Source of the DNA: Candidatus Hydrogenedentota bacterium
Lineage (GTDB): Bacteria; Hydrogenedentota; Hydrogenedentia; Hydrogenedentales; SLHB01
Reading direction: 5' to 3'
Length of the DNA: 64,000 nucleotides
Assembly (NCBI GenBank): GCA_013359265.1
Contig: JABWCD010000007.1
Span: 62,001-126,000, forward strand
Shown one piece after another: positions 34,827-44,065 of this stretch; positions within the stretch are counted from its first letter, which is position 1, and the number at the start of each line of letters is the position of its first letter. The position numbers and the translations under genes are program-made. Under the pieces are notes generated by a model. The model had not been told where the DNA came from. It made no database searches and saw only the letters and a list, made by a program, of their open reading frames with translations.

Positions 34827-35069
34827 ATGCAGGTTTATACGTACTCGGAAGCGCGGCAAAAGTTGGCGAGTGTGCTTGACAAGGCCGAGTCCACCGGCAA
34901 GGTCTTGATTCGCCGGAAAGACGGCCGGACGTTCGCGTTGACCCCAGAAACAACCGGGCAATCCCCCCTCGACATTCCGTCCGTTCGATCCGAAGCTACC
35001 ACGCGGGAACTAGTGGAAATCATCCGGAAAGGCCGAACGACAGCGCGAGGAATCAGACGAAACCGTTAA
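34827..35069 (+). CDS. Phd/YefM-type antitoxin
   Basis: An 80-residue protein with an N-terminal Phd/YefM-like DNA-binding fold (YTYSEARQKLASVLDKAESTGKVLIRRKDGRTFAL) and a basic, flexible C-terminal part that would wrap the toxin. It is paired with the PIN toxin just upstream. Its own ribosome site is within the toxin's 3' end. The next gene (PHP) starts one base after its stop. Confidence 0.75.
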   Translation: MQVYTYSEARQKLASVLDKAESTGKVLIRRKDGRTFALTPETTGQSPLDIPSVRSEATTRELVEIIRKGRTTARGIRRNR

Positions 35070-35070
35070 C

Positions 35071-35685
35071 ATGCCGTTCTTGGTCGATATGCACATGCAC
35101 ACGGCCCGCTACTCGCGGTGCAGCCGGATTGACGCGTCGAAACTCGTCGACCAGGCGGTCCGCGCGGGGCTGGACGGAATCGTCATCACCGAACATCACC
35201 ACCAGTGGTCGAAGGATGAAACTTCGGAACTGGTGGCGGAGTCCGGTCATACAGGATTTTTGGTCATGGCGGGGTTCGAGTACACGTCGGCGCAGGGCGA
35301 CATCCTGATGTATGGGATGCCGGACGAGTGCGTGAAGGAGTTTGTGCCCGGGTGGGCGCCGGAAAAGGCGGCAAGGCTGGCGCAACGATATGGCGCGGCG
35401 TGCGTCGCGGCCCACCCAACCCGGTCGGGCATGGCGTTTGACGATCGCATCGCGACGCTGCCCCTCGCGGCGTTCGAGGTGGCCAGCGTGAACCTGCAGC
35501 CGCACGAACAGCGCATGGCGAAGAAGCTGGCGGAAAATCTGAAAAAGCCGATGGTGGCGTGCAGCGACGCCCACGACCTGCCCGCTGTCGGTGCGTACGC
35601 CACGGCGTTTGACGACTTGATCCTGGGGATCGCCGATTTACAGGCGGCCCTGCTTCGTGGTAGATTTCAGCCCGCAAGGTTGTAA
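35071..35685 (+). CDS. PHP-domain metal-dependent phosphoesterase
   Basis: A 204-residue PHP protein. Metal ligands: HMHTARYS (DMHMH), ITEHHH, a Glu in FEYTS, AHPTRSG and SDAHDLPAVG. It is a stand-alone phosphoesterase or hydrolase of this superfamily, cytoplasmic; the substrate is unknown. It lies directly after the antitoxin and 18 bases before the signal peptidase gene, in an apparent transcription unit with lepB and the lpxH-like gene. Confidence 0.82.
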   Translation: MPFLVDMHMHTARYSRCSRIDASKLVDQAVRAGLDGIVITEHHHQWSKDETSELVAESGHTGFLVMAGFEYTSAQGDILMYGMPDECVKEFVPGWAPEKAARLAQRYGAACVAAHPTRSGMAFDDRIATLPLAAFEVASVNLQPHEQRMAKKLAENLKKPMVACSDAHDLPAVGAYATAFDDLILGIADLQAALLRGRFQPARL

Positions 35686-35703
35686 CGTGAGGAAGCCTTC
35701 GTA

Positions 35704-36345
35704 GTGAGTGAGCCGACCCCGGAAACCCCGGCCGCAAAACCGGCAAACATCAAGGCCGAGTTTACCGAACTCGTCAAGATGGTGGTCTGGTTCCTTGTCC
35801 TGTTCTTTGCGCTCAAGTTCTTCGTCATCGAGGGTTACGAGGTGCAGGGCCCGTCGATGGAGCCGACGCTGTGGAACAACGAGCGCATCCTGGTATTCAA
35901 GCTGCCGCACAAACTGAGCCAACTCATTCCCAGCTACCAACCGATCAAGCCGGGTAACATCGTCGTGTTCGAGCGAACGGAGGACTCGGGAAAGCGCTAT
36001 GTGAAGCGCGTGATCGCGGAGGGAGTGCCGCGCCAGAACGGCAACACCGTCGACGCGCAGGGCCGTAACGATACCGGGCCGCCGGCCGTGTCGCTCCGCA
36101 TCGAGGACGGAAAAGTCTTCGTGAACAACCAGCGTGTTGTGGAATCGTATCTGCCGGTGGAGGTCGAGGAATCGTTTGACGATTCCGACCGGGCCGAGTT
36201 GAAGCCGGGCGAATACTACGTGATGGGCGATCACCGGTCCGTCAGCAAGGACAGCCGGGTGTTCGGCCCCGTCAACGACGATAAGGTAATCGGAAAGGCC
36301 ATACTGCGGTTCTGGCCGCTGAGTCGTTTCGGCCTATTGAAATGA
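35704..36345 (+). CDS. lepB: Signal peptidase I
   Basis: A 213-residue type I signal peptidase that removes signal peptides from exported proteins. It has an N-terminal cytoplasmic stretch, one transmembrane helix (about 24-41), the nucleophile Ser in GPSMEPTL (near 53), the general-base Lys in KRYVKRVIA and the conserved GDHRSVSKDSRVFGPV box. The start is GTG. The stop overlaps the lpxH-like start (ATGA). Confidence 0.93.
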   Translation: MSEPTPETPAAKPANIKAEFTELVKMVVWFLVLFFALKFFVIEGYEVQGPSMEPTLWNNERILVFKLPHKLSQLIPSYQPIKPGNIVVFERTEDSGKRYVKRVIAEGVPRQNGNTVDAQGRNDTGPPAVSLRIEDGKVFVNNQRVVESYLPVEVEESFDDSDRAELKPGEYYVMGDHRSVSKDSRVFGPVNDDKVIGKAILRFWPLSRFGLLK

Positions 36346-37118
36346 AGACGGTCATTTTCTCGGACGTCCATCTGAACGTGGCAGAGGACGGACGGGGCCT
36401 CATGCGGGACCTCACCGCCTTCCTCCGAAGCATCGACCCCGCCGAAACCGAACGGATCGTCATCCTGGGCGACCTGTTCGATTTTTGGTTCGAGTACAAA
36501 CACGTCATTTTCTCAGGTTATTTCGACGTGCTGCGCGCGCTCGCGGACTTGTCGGACGCGGGCGTCGAGATTCATTTCATCATCGGCAATCACGACTTCT
36601 GGGCGGGCCGGTTTCTCGTGCAGCATTTGCGATTTCAAATTCACGACCAGTTGACGCTCGAACTCGGCGGACGGCGCGTGCTTTTTGTACATGGCGACGG
36701 CATCAATCCGAAGGACGTCGGATACCGTTTCTACAAGCGTTTTGCGCGCAACCGGTTCATTGTTTGGTTGTTTGGGCTCATCCATCCCGACTGGGCAATG
36801 GGAATCGCCCAGGGCGTCGCGCGCGGCAGCCGGCATTTGAAACGCGTGGACGACCTCAGCAAAGGATCGGAGGTGGCGCCGCTGCGCGAGTATGCCGAGC
36901 GTACGCTGCGCGAGGACAAGGCCGACGTGGTCATGTGCGGGCATTCGCACTACCCGATGCGCGTGGAATGCAAGACGCCGGCGGGCACGGGCCTGTACTT
37001 CAACACCGGCGATTGGCTGTTTCACAAATCCTACGTGGAATGGGACGGCGAGGAATTCCACCAGCGTCTATTTGTCGCCGAACCCCGTCGCGAGGAAGTA
37101 GCCCAACGCGACCATTAG
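36342..37118 (+). CDS. LpxH-like metallophosphatase (UDP-2,3-diacylglucosamine hydrolase family)
   Basis: A 258-residue calcineurin-type phosphoesterase. Motifs in order: SDVHL, GDLFDFWFEY, GNHDFW, HGDGIN and CGHSHYP, all as in LpxH, which hydrolyses UDP-2,3-diacylglucosamine in lipid A synthesis. A long insert rich in Phe/Arg (YRFYKRFARNRFIVWLFG) could sit on the membrane. The family also has non-LpxH members, so the lipid A role is probable, not certain. The last 51 bases overlap the 3' end of the convergent phosphatase gene. Confidence 0.8.
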   Translation: MKTVIFSDVHLNVAEDGRGLMRDLTAFLRSIDPAETERIVILGDLFDFWFEYKHVIFSGYFDVLRALADLSDAGVEIHFIIGNHDFWAGRFLVQHLRFQIHDQLTLELGGRRVLFVHGDGINPKDVGYRFYKRFARNRFIVWLFGLIHPDWAMGIAQGVARGSRHLKRVDDLSKGSEVAPLREYAERTLREDKADVVMCGHSHYPMRVECKTPAGTGLYFNTGDWLFHKSYVEWDGEEFHQRLFVAEPRREEVAQRDH

Positions 37119-37988
37119 CGCGGACCAAAGCACCCACAGCAGGAACCAGAGAATCCCCGCGCCACGCCGCCGCGAGAACGCGCGCAGCCGCCGGCGAAAC
37201 ACCGTGGCCGTGCTTGGGCTGATGTCCGCTACGACTACGGTGATGTTGTCGCGGCCGCCATTGTCGTTCGCCATGGCGATGAGGCGCGGCGCAATCTCCG
37301 CGGGTGCGAGGTTCTTTCGGAATTCCGGAATGATCTCCGCGTCTTTGCACATGTTTACCAGACCGTCGGTGCACAGAAGGAGCGTGTCGCCCGGGACAAC
37401 GTGCCAGACATACGTATCGACGTCGACGACGGGATGCACGCCGATGCTGCGCGTGACGATGTTGCGGCGTGAATCGGATTCCGCCTCGGACTTTGACATG
37501 AGCCCCTGTTGGACCTGTTCGTCCACCCAGGAGTGGTCCTGGGTCTTTGTGAGTATTTCTCCGTCGCGGATGTGGTAGCAGCGGGTGTCGCCGACATTGC
37601 CGATATACACCTTACGGGGAGTCACCAACGCGACGAGCAGCGTCGTGCCCATCGGCAACCTGTTCTTCACCAGTTCCTGGTTCGTGCGGAAGATGTTATC
37701 GTTCGCCTTCAGGATGACGTCCTTGATGATCGGCAGGAAGGCTTCATCTTCGCCGGGTTCCGCGGGAGGTGGAGGCGGCTGCTTGAGCATGTCCTTCGCG
37801 AGCGAAACGGCCAGCTTGCTGGCTATTTCGCCGCCCGTGTGGCCGCCAAGCCCGTCTGCGACAACCAACAGCGCGCCTTCGCGGAACAGTGACAGCCCGG
37901 GTGTATCTTCCTGGAAGACCCCATAGAAATCTTCGTTCTTGCGTTTTCGGCGGCCAATATCAGTCTGCGCGGCAACTTCCAGGCGCAT
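37068..37988 (-). CDS. PP2C-type Ser/Thr protein phosphatase with C-terminal membrane helix
   Basis: A 306-residue phosphatase. Metal-ligand motifs: KNEDFYG, VADGLGGHTGGE, GDTRCYHI, LLLCTDGLVN and GGRDNITVVV, typical of bacterial Stp/PrpC. A Pro-rich loop (QPPPPPAEP) lies near residue 75. A C-terminal helix (about 280-300) anchors it in the inner membrane with the enzyme in the cytoplasm. The next gene, divergent by 242 bases, is a very large membrane-bound Ser/Thr kinase, so the two very likely form a phosphorylation pair. I start at ATG (MRLEVAAQ), six bases after a GGGGGTG site. Confidence 0.88.
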   Translation of the reverse strand: MRLEVAAQTDIGRRKRKNEDFYGVFQEDTPGLSLFREGALLVVADGLGGHTGGEIASKLAVSLAKDMLKQPPPPPAEPGEDEAFLPIIKDVILKANDNIFRTNQELVKNRLPMGTTLLVALVTPRKVYIGNVGDTRCYHIRDGEILTKTQDHSWVDEQVQQGLMSKSEAESDSRRNIVTRSIGVHPVVDVDTYVWHVVPGDTLLLCTDGLVNMCKDAEIIPEFRKNLAPAEIAPRLIAMANDNGGRDNITVVVADISPSTATVFRRRLRAFSRRRGAGILWFLLWVLWSALMVALGYFLATGFGDK

Positions 37989-38230
37989 CAATCACCCCCA
38001 GACAACAGGTACGAACGCGGGCCCGCAACCGCCCGCGAATCACATGCTCGGATCAGTGTGGGAACCATAGCAAAGCTACAAACCTGCGGGCAACCGGCAA
38101 ACTCCTGATTCCAACGGGAATTCCCTTGATTCGTCCCGGAAGGCATCCGGGTTGAAGTCGGGTGTTGCCGATAACAAGAATACTGCGCGAGCCTGTTCTG
38201 GGAGCGGACTATTGCGGCATGGGGTGTGTC

Positions 38231-41200
38231 ATGTCGAATACGACCAAGGACCTGCTTTTCGGTGTCATCGCCACACGTCTGAACTGCGTGACCTCCGCCG
38301 AACTCGCCCACGCGGCCGAGTCGTGGATTCGCGATCCCGCCACGCCGCTGCCGCAACACCTCATCGCAACGAAGGCAATGTCGCCTGACGACTCCTTCTT
38401 TCTCAAGCAACTCGTCGATGCCGCGGTCGAGTCCAGCGGAGGTGACTCTGGGTGCGCACTCGAGCGGCTCGGCGGCAGTACACAGGTCGAAGAGGCGTTC
38501 GCGAAGACAATCATCGTCGAGGACGGTGACGACGGCCTGACCGTGCGCCTGGCCGAGCACGCTGCGTTTGCAGCAGATGAGGGTGGCCACGCCGCGATTT
38601 CCGCGAGCAAAGAGGAACTCGGACGGTATCGACTGGTGAAGGAACATGCGCGCGGCGGCATGGGGCGGATACTACTTGTCCACGACGAGTTCGTTGGGCG
38701 CGACGTGGCGCTGAAGGAACTCTTGCCGGACCTCGCATATGTTGACGGGGGCAAACGCGAGTGGAAGCGGTCGCCGTATCTGACGCGCTTTTTGCAGGAG
38801 GCGCGCATCACAGGACAACTCGAGCACCCATCCATCGTACCCGTGCACGAAATTGGGTTCCGCAACGACGGGACGTTGTATTACACGATGAAGCTGGTGC
38901 GCGGCCGTACGCTGCGCGAAGCAATCTCCTCGTCCGCGGCGCTCGTCGATCGCCTCAAATTCCTGCCGCACTATGTGGGCTTGTGCAACGCTTTGGCATA
39001 CGCGCACAGCCGCGGGGTAATCCATCGCGATATTAAGCCATCGAACGTCATGGTCGGAGAGTTTGGCGAAACCGTTGTACTCGACTGGGGCCTCGCCAAG
39101 GTACGCGATACCAAAGACATTCACTGCGAAGGCGTCCGCGAAACAATCGAAGCCTTGCGCGACGCAGGCCCCGAGGCAGCCGCCAAGACGCGGTACGGCA
39201 CCGCGCTCGGGACGCCCGCGTATATGCCGCCGGAACAGGCGGAAGGCCGTATCGACGAGATCGACGAGCGATCGGACGTGTACTCGCTTGGCGCGGTGTT
39301 GTACGAATTGCTGACCGGCCACGCACCGTATGGGGGCACGGCGATGCGCAACATACTGCAGTGCGTCATCACGGAAGAACCCACACCGATCTTGTCTCTG
39401 GAGCCGGATGCGCCGCGGGAACTCGTGGCGATTTGCCGGCGCGCAATGCGAAAAGACGCCTCCGGCCGCTACCCCTCGGCCAAGGCGTTGGCCGAGGAAA
39501 TAGGCCGGTTCCAGGCCGGCGCATTGGTGCAGGCTTACGAGTACCGCTTCGGCGAACATCTGAAGCGGTTCTTGCGTAAGCACAGGTCCTTGGTGGTGAC
39601 ATCCGCGGCCGCTGCGTTGGTGCTGCTCGTCGTCGGCGTGTACTCGTACCTGTCGATCGTGTCAAAGAATGTTGAATTGACGGAAACAGCCAACCAGCGC
39701 GACGCGCAGGCCAAGGCGGCGGAGCAAGCGCGGAATCAGGCAGAAGGCGCGGCGGAGAAGGCGCTCGCATCGGAGCAGGTGGCCCTTGCCGAAAAAGCGC
39801 GAGCGGACAAAGAATTGTATTTCACGTCGATTCGCCTGGCACAGTCCCAGATTGACCAGCGAAATTTCGACGCGGCGCGACGTACACTCGCGGACAGTCC
39901 TGTGGAACACCGCAATTGGGAGTGGGGACGCTTGATGGAGCGGTGCAACGAGGATTCCGCAACCTACAAGCGACCGCACTTCGCGGCGAACGGGCAGTCC
40001 AAGTACTTGCCGGTGGTTGTCGACATCGACGGGGATCGGTTGGCGATGGTCACCGTCGACGGCTCGGTGGACTGGTACGATCTCCGGTCACACGATCTGC
40101 GGCATCGGATCACGCCGGAAAAGGAAGGCCGCCAAGTACAGATCGCAATTAGTCCGGACGGAAGATACTTCGCGTGCCTCGACAACACGAAAGGCACGGT
40201 CCTTTCCATTTCCGACTTTCAACCGGTGGTCACGTTCGACGGAATCGAGAATTGGCAGTGGACGATGGAGTTCAGCGCGAACGGCACGCACTTTGCCTAT
40301 CGCGATCCGCTAACGATGATTACCAAGGTCCAAGACCTCGATCATACCGATGCTCAGCCCGTTGTGCTCGACGTCATCGCGAACGCCCGCGTACGGGTCA
40401 GTCCGGACGGGGGCCGCCTACTCACCGTCGAAGACGGCCAGACCGGCAATGCCGCATCCAGCGTGTGGCGTCTCCACGATACCGGCACGGGGGCGGTTGT
40501 GCAGGAAGCGACGACCGAGCCCATCGAACTATTCGGGTTTGTTGGACGCGGCGACAGGCTTTTCGTTGCGTACGATACGCGTATCGACGTGATAGACGTA
40601 ACGGACGGACGTTCAGTAGCCGTGTTTGCGATTGAGACCGGAAAGATTACGGGTGTGTTCGGAGGGATTGTCGAGAATACGATTGCGTTTGGCGACACGA
40701 GCGGAACGGTGCGTGTCGCCGATCTCGCCAGTCGGCGAATTCGTTCCGAGTTCAAAGCGCACAACGGAGCAATACGGTCCATCGCAGCGACACCGGACGG
40801 ACGGTTAATTGTAAGTGGCGGCGACGATCGCCGTATTCACGTCTTGGATTCGGAAACGGCGTCCGTTGTGCGTGTCTTCGAGGGCCATTCGTCGCCTGTT
40901 ACCGAACTGTACGTAGATGGCAGCGGCACCCGGATCGCCTCTGTCGCCGGCAGTGAAGTAAAACTTTGGGACGTGAAAGCGCCTCCGTCCACGATGCATT
41001 GGCAAGGCGGTCCGATCATGGCTTCCGCGGTATCGACAGACGGACTGCAGATATACGCATGTGACGGAGATGGAGTAGTCACGTGCCGCAACCTGCTGAC
41101 CGGCGCTGTTGAATGGACCCATCGCTTCGGTACGTCACGCGACGTAAATCCGGTTTTCCGCGACGATGCGGCCTACGTAGCAGTGCGATCGGCGCAAGGC

Positions 41201-43975
41201 CTGACAATCTGGAATACCGGATTGCGCGAACCAGTGTTTGAAATTGGAGGCGCAAATTACTCCTTCGCCCACGCGGCGTTCAGCCCGACTGACGACGTCG
41301 CAGCCATTGTCGACCTGACGCCCGCAACACGTGAGGTCCTTCTGCGTATCGTGGACTTGCCCGCCAGCGCACAAACCGGCGCCGTTGTGCTCAACTTCGC
41401 CGCGGAAGAAGCTTCGTATGAGCGCGGGGGAATCGCCTTTATGCCGGACGGCAAACGCATTGGCGTTCTTGCCGAATCGATTCTGGCGTTCTACGATATC
41501 GAATCGGGACAGATCGCCGAGCCGCTCGCACTTGATCTTCCGGAGCGAGACGTCAGCTTGCGCGCAATCGATCAGTCCGGCGATCACGCATTGTTGTATG
41601 GAGCTACCGGGCAAGTCTACGTTGCCGATCTGTCGACGAGAAGCGCTAATCTCACGCTGCCACCCGCCGGCGCCGCGTGGCAGAGTTTACGATTCAGTGC
41701 AGACGGCAGTCGAATCATTGCAGGGGATATCTCCGGCGCATTGCGGATATTCGATTCAAGGACTGGGCGCGAAATCTATGCCGCGCCACAACTGAACGGC
41801 GCTATCGAATTCGCGCTGGTTCATCCCATAACGCAAACGCTCGTTGCAGCGACCCAAATCGGTACGGTGCTCGCTGAGCGCGCAATGCCGTGGGAATTGG
41901 GCGATTATCCCGGCGGCGACAGAGCACAACTGGACTACCGCATCGAAACCTTAAAGCGGCACGTACGCGCGGCCCGTACCGATTGGGGAATTTGCCAAAA
42001 GCACCTTGCGAGCGGCCTGGACGACAAGATTGCCTGGGCACTGTCCAATGGGTATCTCAAGGCCGATGACCCTCTACCCGACAGCGTCCGGTTCGCGATC
42101 GCGCAATCGTGCCCAGCCGGTGGCGCGTACACGGCAGGCGACTGGGACGCCGTGCCGAGCTGTTCGATTCACGGGGCTTTGGGGGGTGAGTACAACTTGC
42201 TGCGCTTGGTGTGCCGGTTGGACGTGGCGCCGGAGGCGGAGGGTGCGCTTGTGGCCCGTGCAATCGCGGCGGTGCTGCCCGGTATTCGGTCGATCCTGGA
42301 AGAGCGGATGGAGCAATGGACACGCGTTGAAGGCCACTATCGCGCCGCGCTGGCCGCCGGCGAGAAACGCCTGGCAGTGCGCGGTAATCGCAAACTCGCT
42401 TACACATACATGGGCGAAGCGAACCTTGCCCTCGGCCGCCACGAACAGGCTGCGCACGATCTTTCGGCCGCGATCGAGGCGGGCAACGCTCGCGCGCGTC
42501 TCTCGTTGGCGTGGGCCCTGGCCCGACACGGTACAGAAGAATCCACTCGATCGGCATATGATCACCTGGAAGAGTATCTGGAAACGTTTCTGGTGAGTAC
42601 TTCGGCGCTTGAACTGTGGACGGAGTTACGCGCCTTGCCGCAAGCCGTCGAGCCTGCTTTGATTGATCGGATTACTCGCCTGACGTCCTATACCGGCGAA
42701 GAATGGCGCGCGCTTCCGTGGTGCGATTCGATTGACGAAGCCGTCGCAGCCGCGCAAGCGAAAAACAAACTGGTCCTGCTGTCACTGACAACGCCCGCAT
42801 CTCTGCTGACCGACGAGTTGCGCCGCCACGTTCTGAGCCATCCCGATATGTTGGACGCGGTTCAGACGTATTATGTGCCGTGCGCGATCGATGCGTCGCG
42901 CGACGCGGAAGTGCCAAAGCGCTATGGCATCGAAACGCTTCCTTCGTTGCTGGTGCTCAACGAGCGCGGGGAACCCATTTCCAGCCCCGAACGGGACGTC
43001 AGTCTCGAAAGCTTTCGCAAGGACTATGTGCGCCCGCTGCAAGCGGACGGATATTTGCATCATTGGCTCATCGTAGGGCCCTTCGATTTTGCGAACGGCG
43101 CAGGTTTTGACCGCGCGTACCCACCCGAGACCGGAATCGACACGACGGCGGAGTACGATGGCACAAATGGAAAGGCGCGGTGGTTGGCGTGCCGCGCCAG
43201 CGAAGTGACGCACGAAGTGCGGCTGACATCGCTGTTTGGTCCGCTTCCAAATAGTGTCGTGTATGCGTATTCCGAATTTGAGGTGGACACCGACGTGAAC
43301 GCATGGGTGAAGGTCGGAAGTGACGATGGCTGCAAACTGTGGGTAAACGGGGTATGGGTGAACGAAAACCTGGCGTCATTGATGCTCAACCCGCGCGCAT
43401 TCAAACGTGACGGCGACGTGCATGGCGTGACGCTGAAGCGAGGACGCAATACGGTCCTCTTGAAGACGGTCAATCATACCGGCGCGTTTTCATTCTCGGT
43501 GCGCGTACAAGATGGCGACGATCCGATACCGAGCCTCCGCCCCGTCACGTTGCCGGCTTGCCCAGAAATCCGCGTGCGCGACGACTACTACGCGCTGGCC
43601 GTGGGTGACATGCGCACGCATATCGCGTCGTCGAATTCCGCAGGCGAGTTACACTTTGCGTTGGCGTGGGACGAGATTCGACCGCTCTGGCGTGAACACG
43701 GTCACAGCATTCTCGGCGAGGTCAACCCGCGGCAGCATACCGACGAGCAAGGCCGCGTTGGTGTCGCCGGCAACAACCTGGGCAAGCACCCCCTGCTTCG
43801 AAAACTGGGGTTTCAGGACGGCGACGTCATACTCAGCGTAAACGACATGCACCTGCAAGAAGTGCTTGCCGTGGGCATGGACAAGGTTACCGAAACGTTG
43901 AGCAAGGAAAAACAGTGGCGCGTTGAAATCCTGCGCGACGGGCACGTTTTGACGCACATCTATGAGAAGCAGTAG
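38231..43975 (+). CDS. Giant Ser/Thr kinase with WD40-like repeats, thioredoxin-like and PDZ domains
   Basis: A 1914-residue membrane protein. A helical N-terminal part (1-125) precedes a Hanks-type kinase (about 132-430): Gly loop RGGMG, Lys162 in VALKE, catalytic HRDIKPSN (Asp267), DWG instead of DFG (285-287), and APE replaced by PPE. A transmembrane helix (about 452-475) and a charged coiled coil follow. Then come a WD40-like beta-propeller region (about 577-1217, with repeated SPDG, TPDG and SADG turns), helical TPR-like repeats (about 1330-1480), a thioredoxin-like domain without CxxC (about 1490-1595), a PA14/lectin-like beta domain (about 1607-1767) and a C-terminal PDZ domain (about 1823-1913). 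The kinase faces the cytoplasm, the rest the periplasm. Such kinases occur in Planctomycetota-like bacteria. The thioredoxin-like and PDZ additions are unusual. Confidence 0.85.
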   Translation: MSNTTKDLLFGVIATRLNCVTSAELAHAAESWIRDPATPLPQHLIATKAMSPDDSFFLKQLVDAAVESSGGDSGCALERLGGSTQVEEAFAKTIIVEDGDDGLTVRLAEHAAFAADEGGHAAISASKEELGRYRLVKEHARGGMGRILLVHDEFVGRDVALKELLPDLAYVDGGKREWKRSPYLTRFLQEARITGQLEHPSIVPVHEIGFRNDGTLYYTMKLVRGRTLREAISSSAALVDRLKFLPHYVGLCNALAYAHSRGVIHRDIKPSNVMVGEFGETVVLDWGLAKVRDTKDIHCEGVRETIEALRDAGPEAAAKTRYGTALGTPAYMPPEQAEGRIDEIDERSDVYSLGAVLYELLTGHAPYGGTAMRNILQCVITEEPTPILSLEPDAPRELVAICRRAMRKDASGRYPSAKALAEEIGRFQAGALVQAYEYRFGEHLKRFLRKHRSLVVTSAAAALVLLVVGVYSYLSIVSKNVELTETANQRDAQAKAAEQARNQAEGAAEKALASEQVALAEKARADKELYFTSIRLAQSQIDQRNFDAARRTLADSPVEHRNWEWGRLMERCNEDSATYKRPHFAANGQSKYLPVVVDIDGDRLAMVTVDGSVDWYDLRSHDLRHRITPEKEGRQVQIAISPDGRYFACLDNTKGTVLSISDFQPVVTFDGIENWQWTMEFSANGTHFAYRDPLTMITKVQDLDHTDAQPVVLDVIANARVRVSPDGGRLLTVEDGQTGNAASSVWRLHDTGTGAVVQEATTEPIELFGFVGRGDRLFVAYDTRIDVIDVTDGRSVAVFAIETGKITGVFGGIVENTIAFGDTSGTVRVADLASRRIRSEFKAHNGAIRSIAATPDGRLIVSGGDDRRIHVLDSETASVVRVFEGHSSPVTELYVDGSGTRIASVAGSEVKLWDVKAPPSTMHWQGGPIMASAVSTDGLQIYACDGDGVVTCRNLLTGAVEWTHRFGTSRDVNPVFRDDAAYVAVRSAQGLTIWNTGLREPVFEIGGANYSFAHAAFSPTDDVAAIVDLTPATREVLLRIVDLPASAQTGAVVLNFAAEEASYERGGIAFMPDGKRIGVLAESILAFYDIESGQIAEPLALDLPERDVSLRAIDQSGDHALLYGATGQVYVADLSTRSANLTLPPAGAAWQSLRFSADGSRIIAGDISGALRIFDSRTGREIYAAPQLNGAIEFALVHPITQTLVAATQIGTVLAERAMPWELGDYPGGDRAQLDYRIETLKRHVRAARTDWGICQKHLASGLDDKIAWALSNGYLKADDPLPDSVRFAIAQSCPAGGAYTAGDWDAVPSCSIHGALGGEYNLLRLVCRLDVAPEAEGALVARAIAAVLPGIRSILEERMEQWTRVEGHYRAALAAGEKRLAVRGNRKLAYTYMGEANLALGRHEQAAHDLSAAIEAGNARARLSLAWALARHGTEESTRSAYDHLEEYLETFLVSTSALELWTELRALPQAVEPALIDRITRLTSYTGEEWRALPWCDSIDEAVAAAQAKNKLVLLSLTTPASLLTDELRRHVLSHPDMLDAVQTYYVPCAIDASRDAEVPKRYGIETLPSLLVLNERGEPISSPERDVSLESFRKDYVRPLQADGYLHHWLIVGPFDFANGAGFDRAYPPETGIDTTAEYDGTNGKARWLACRASEVTHEVRLTSLFGPLPNSVVYAYSEFEVDTDVNAWVKVGSDDGCKLWVNGVWVNENLASLMLNPRAFKRDGDVHGVTLKRGRNTVLLKTVNHTGAFSFSVRVQDGDDPIPSLRPVTLPACPEIRVRDDYYALAVGDMRTHIASSNSAGELHFALAWDEIRPLWREHGHSILGEVNPRQHTDEQGRVGVAGNNLGKHPLLRKLGFQDGDVILSVNDMHLQEVLAVGMDKVTETLSKEKQWRVEILRDGHVLTHIYEKQ

Positions 43976-44065
43976 ACCCTGCAATCGCGCACCCAGGTTG
44001 ATCCTGGATGGAGCAGTCGGGTAGGGTGCGCGTCATCACAGACCAACTTCCTACATTCCTTTGAA

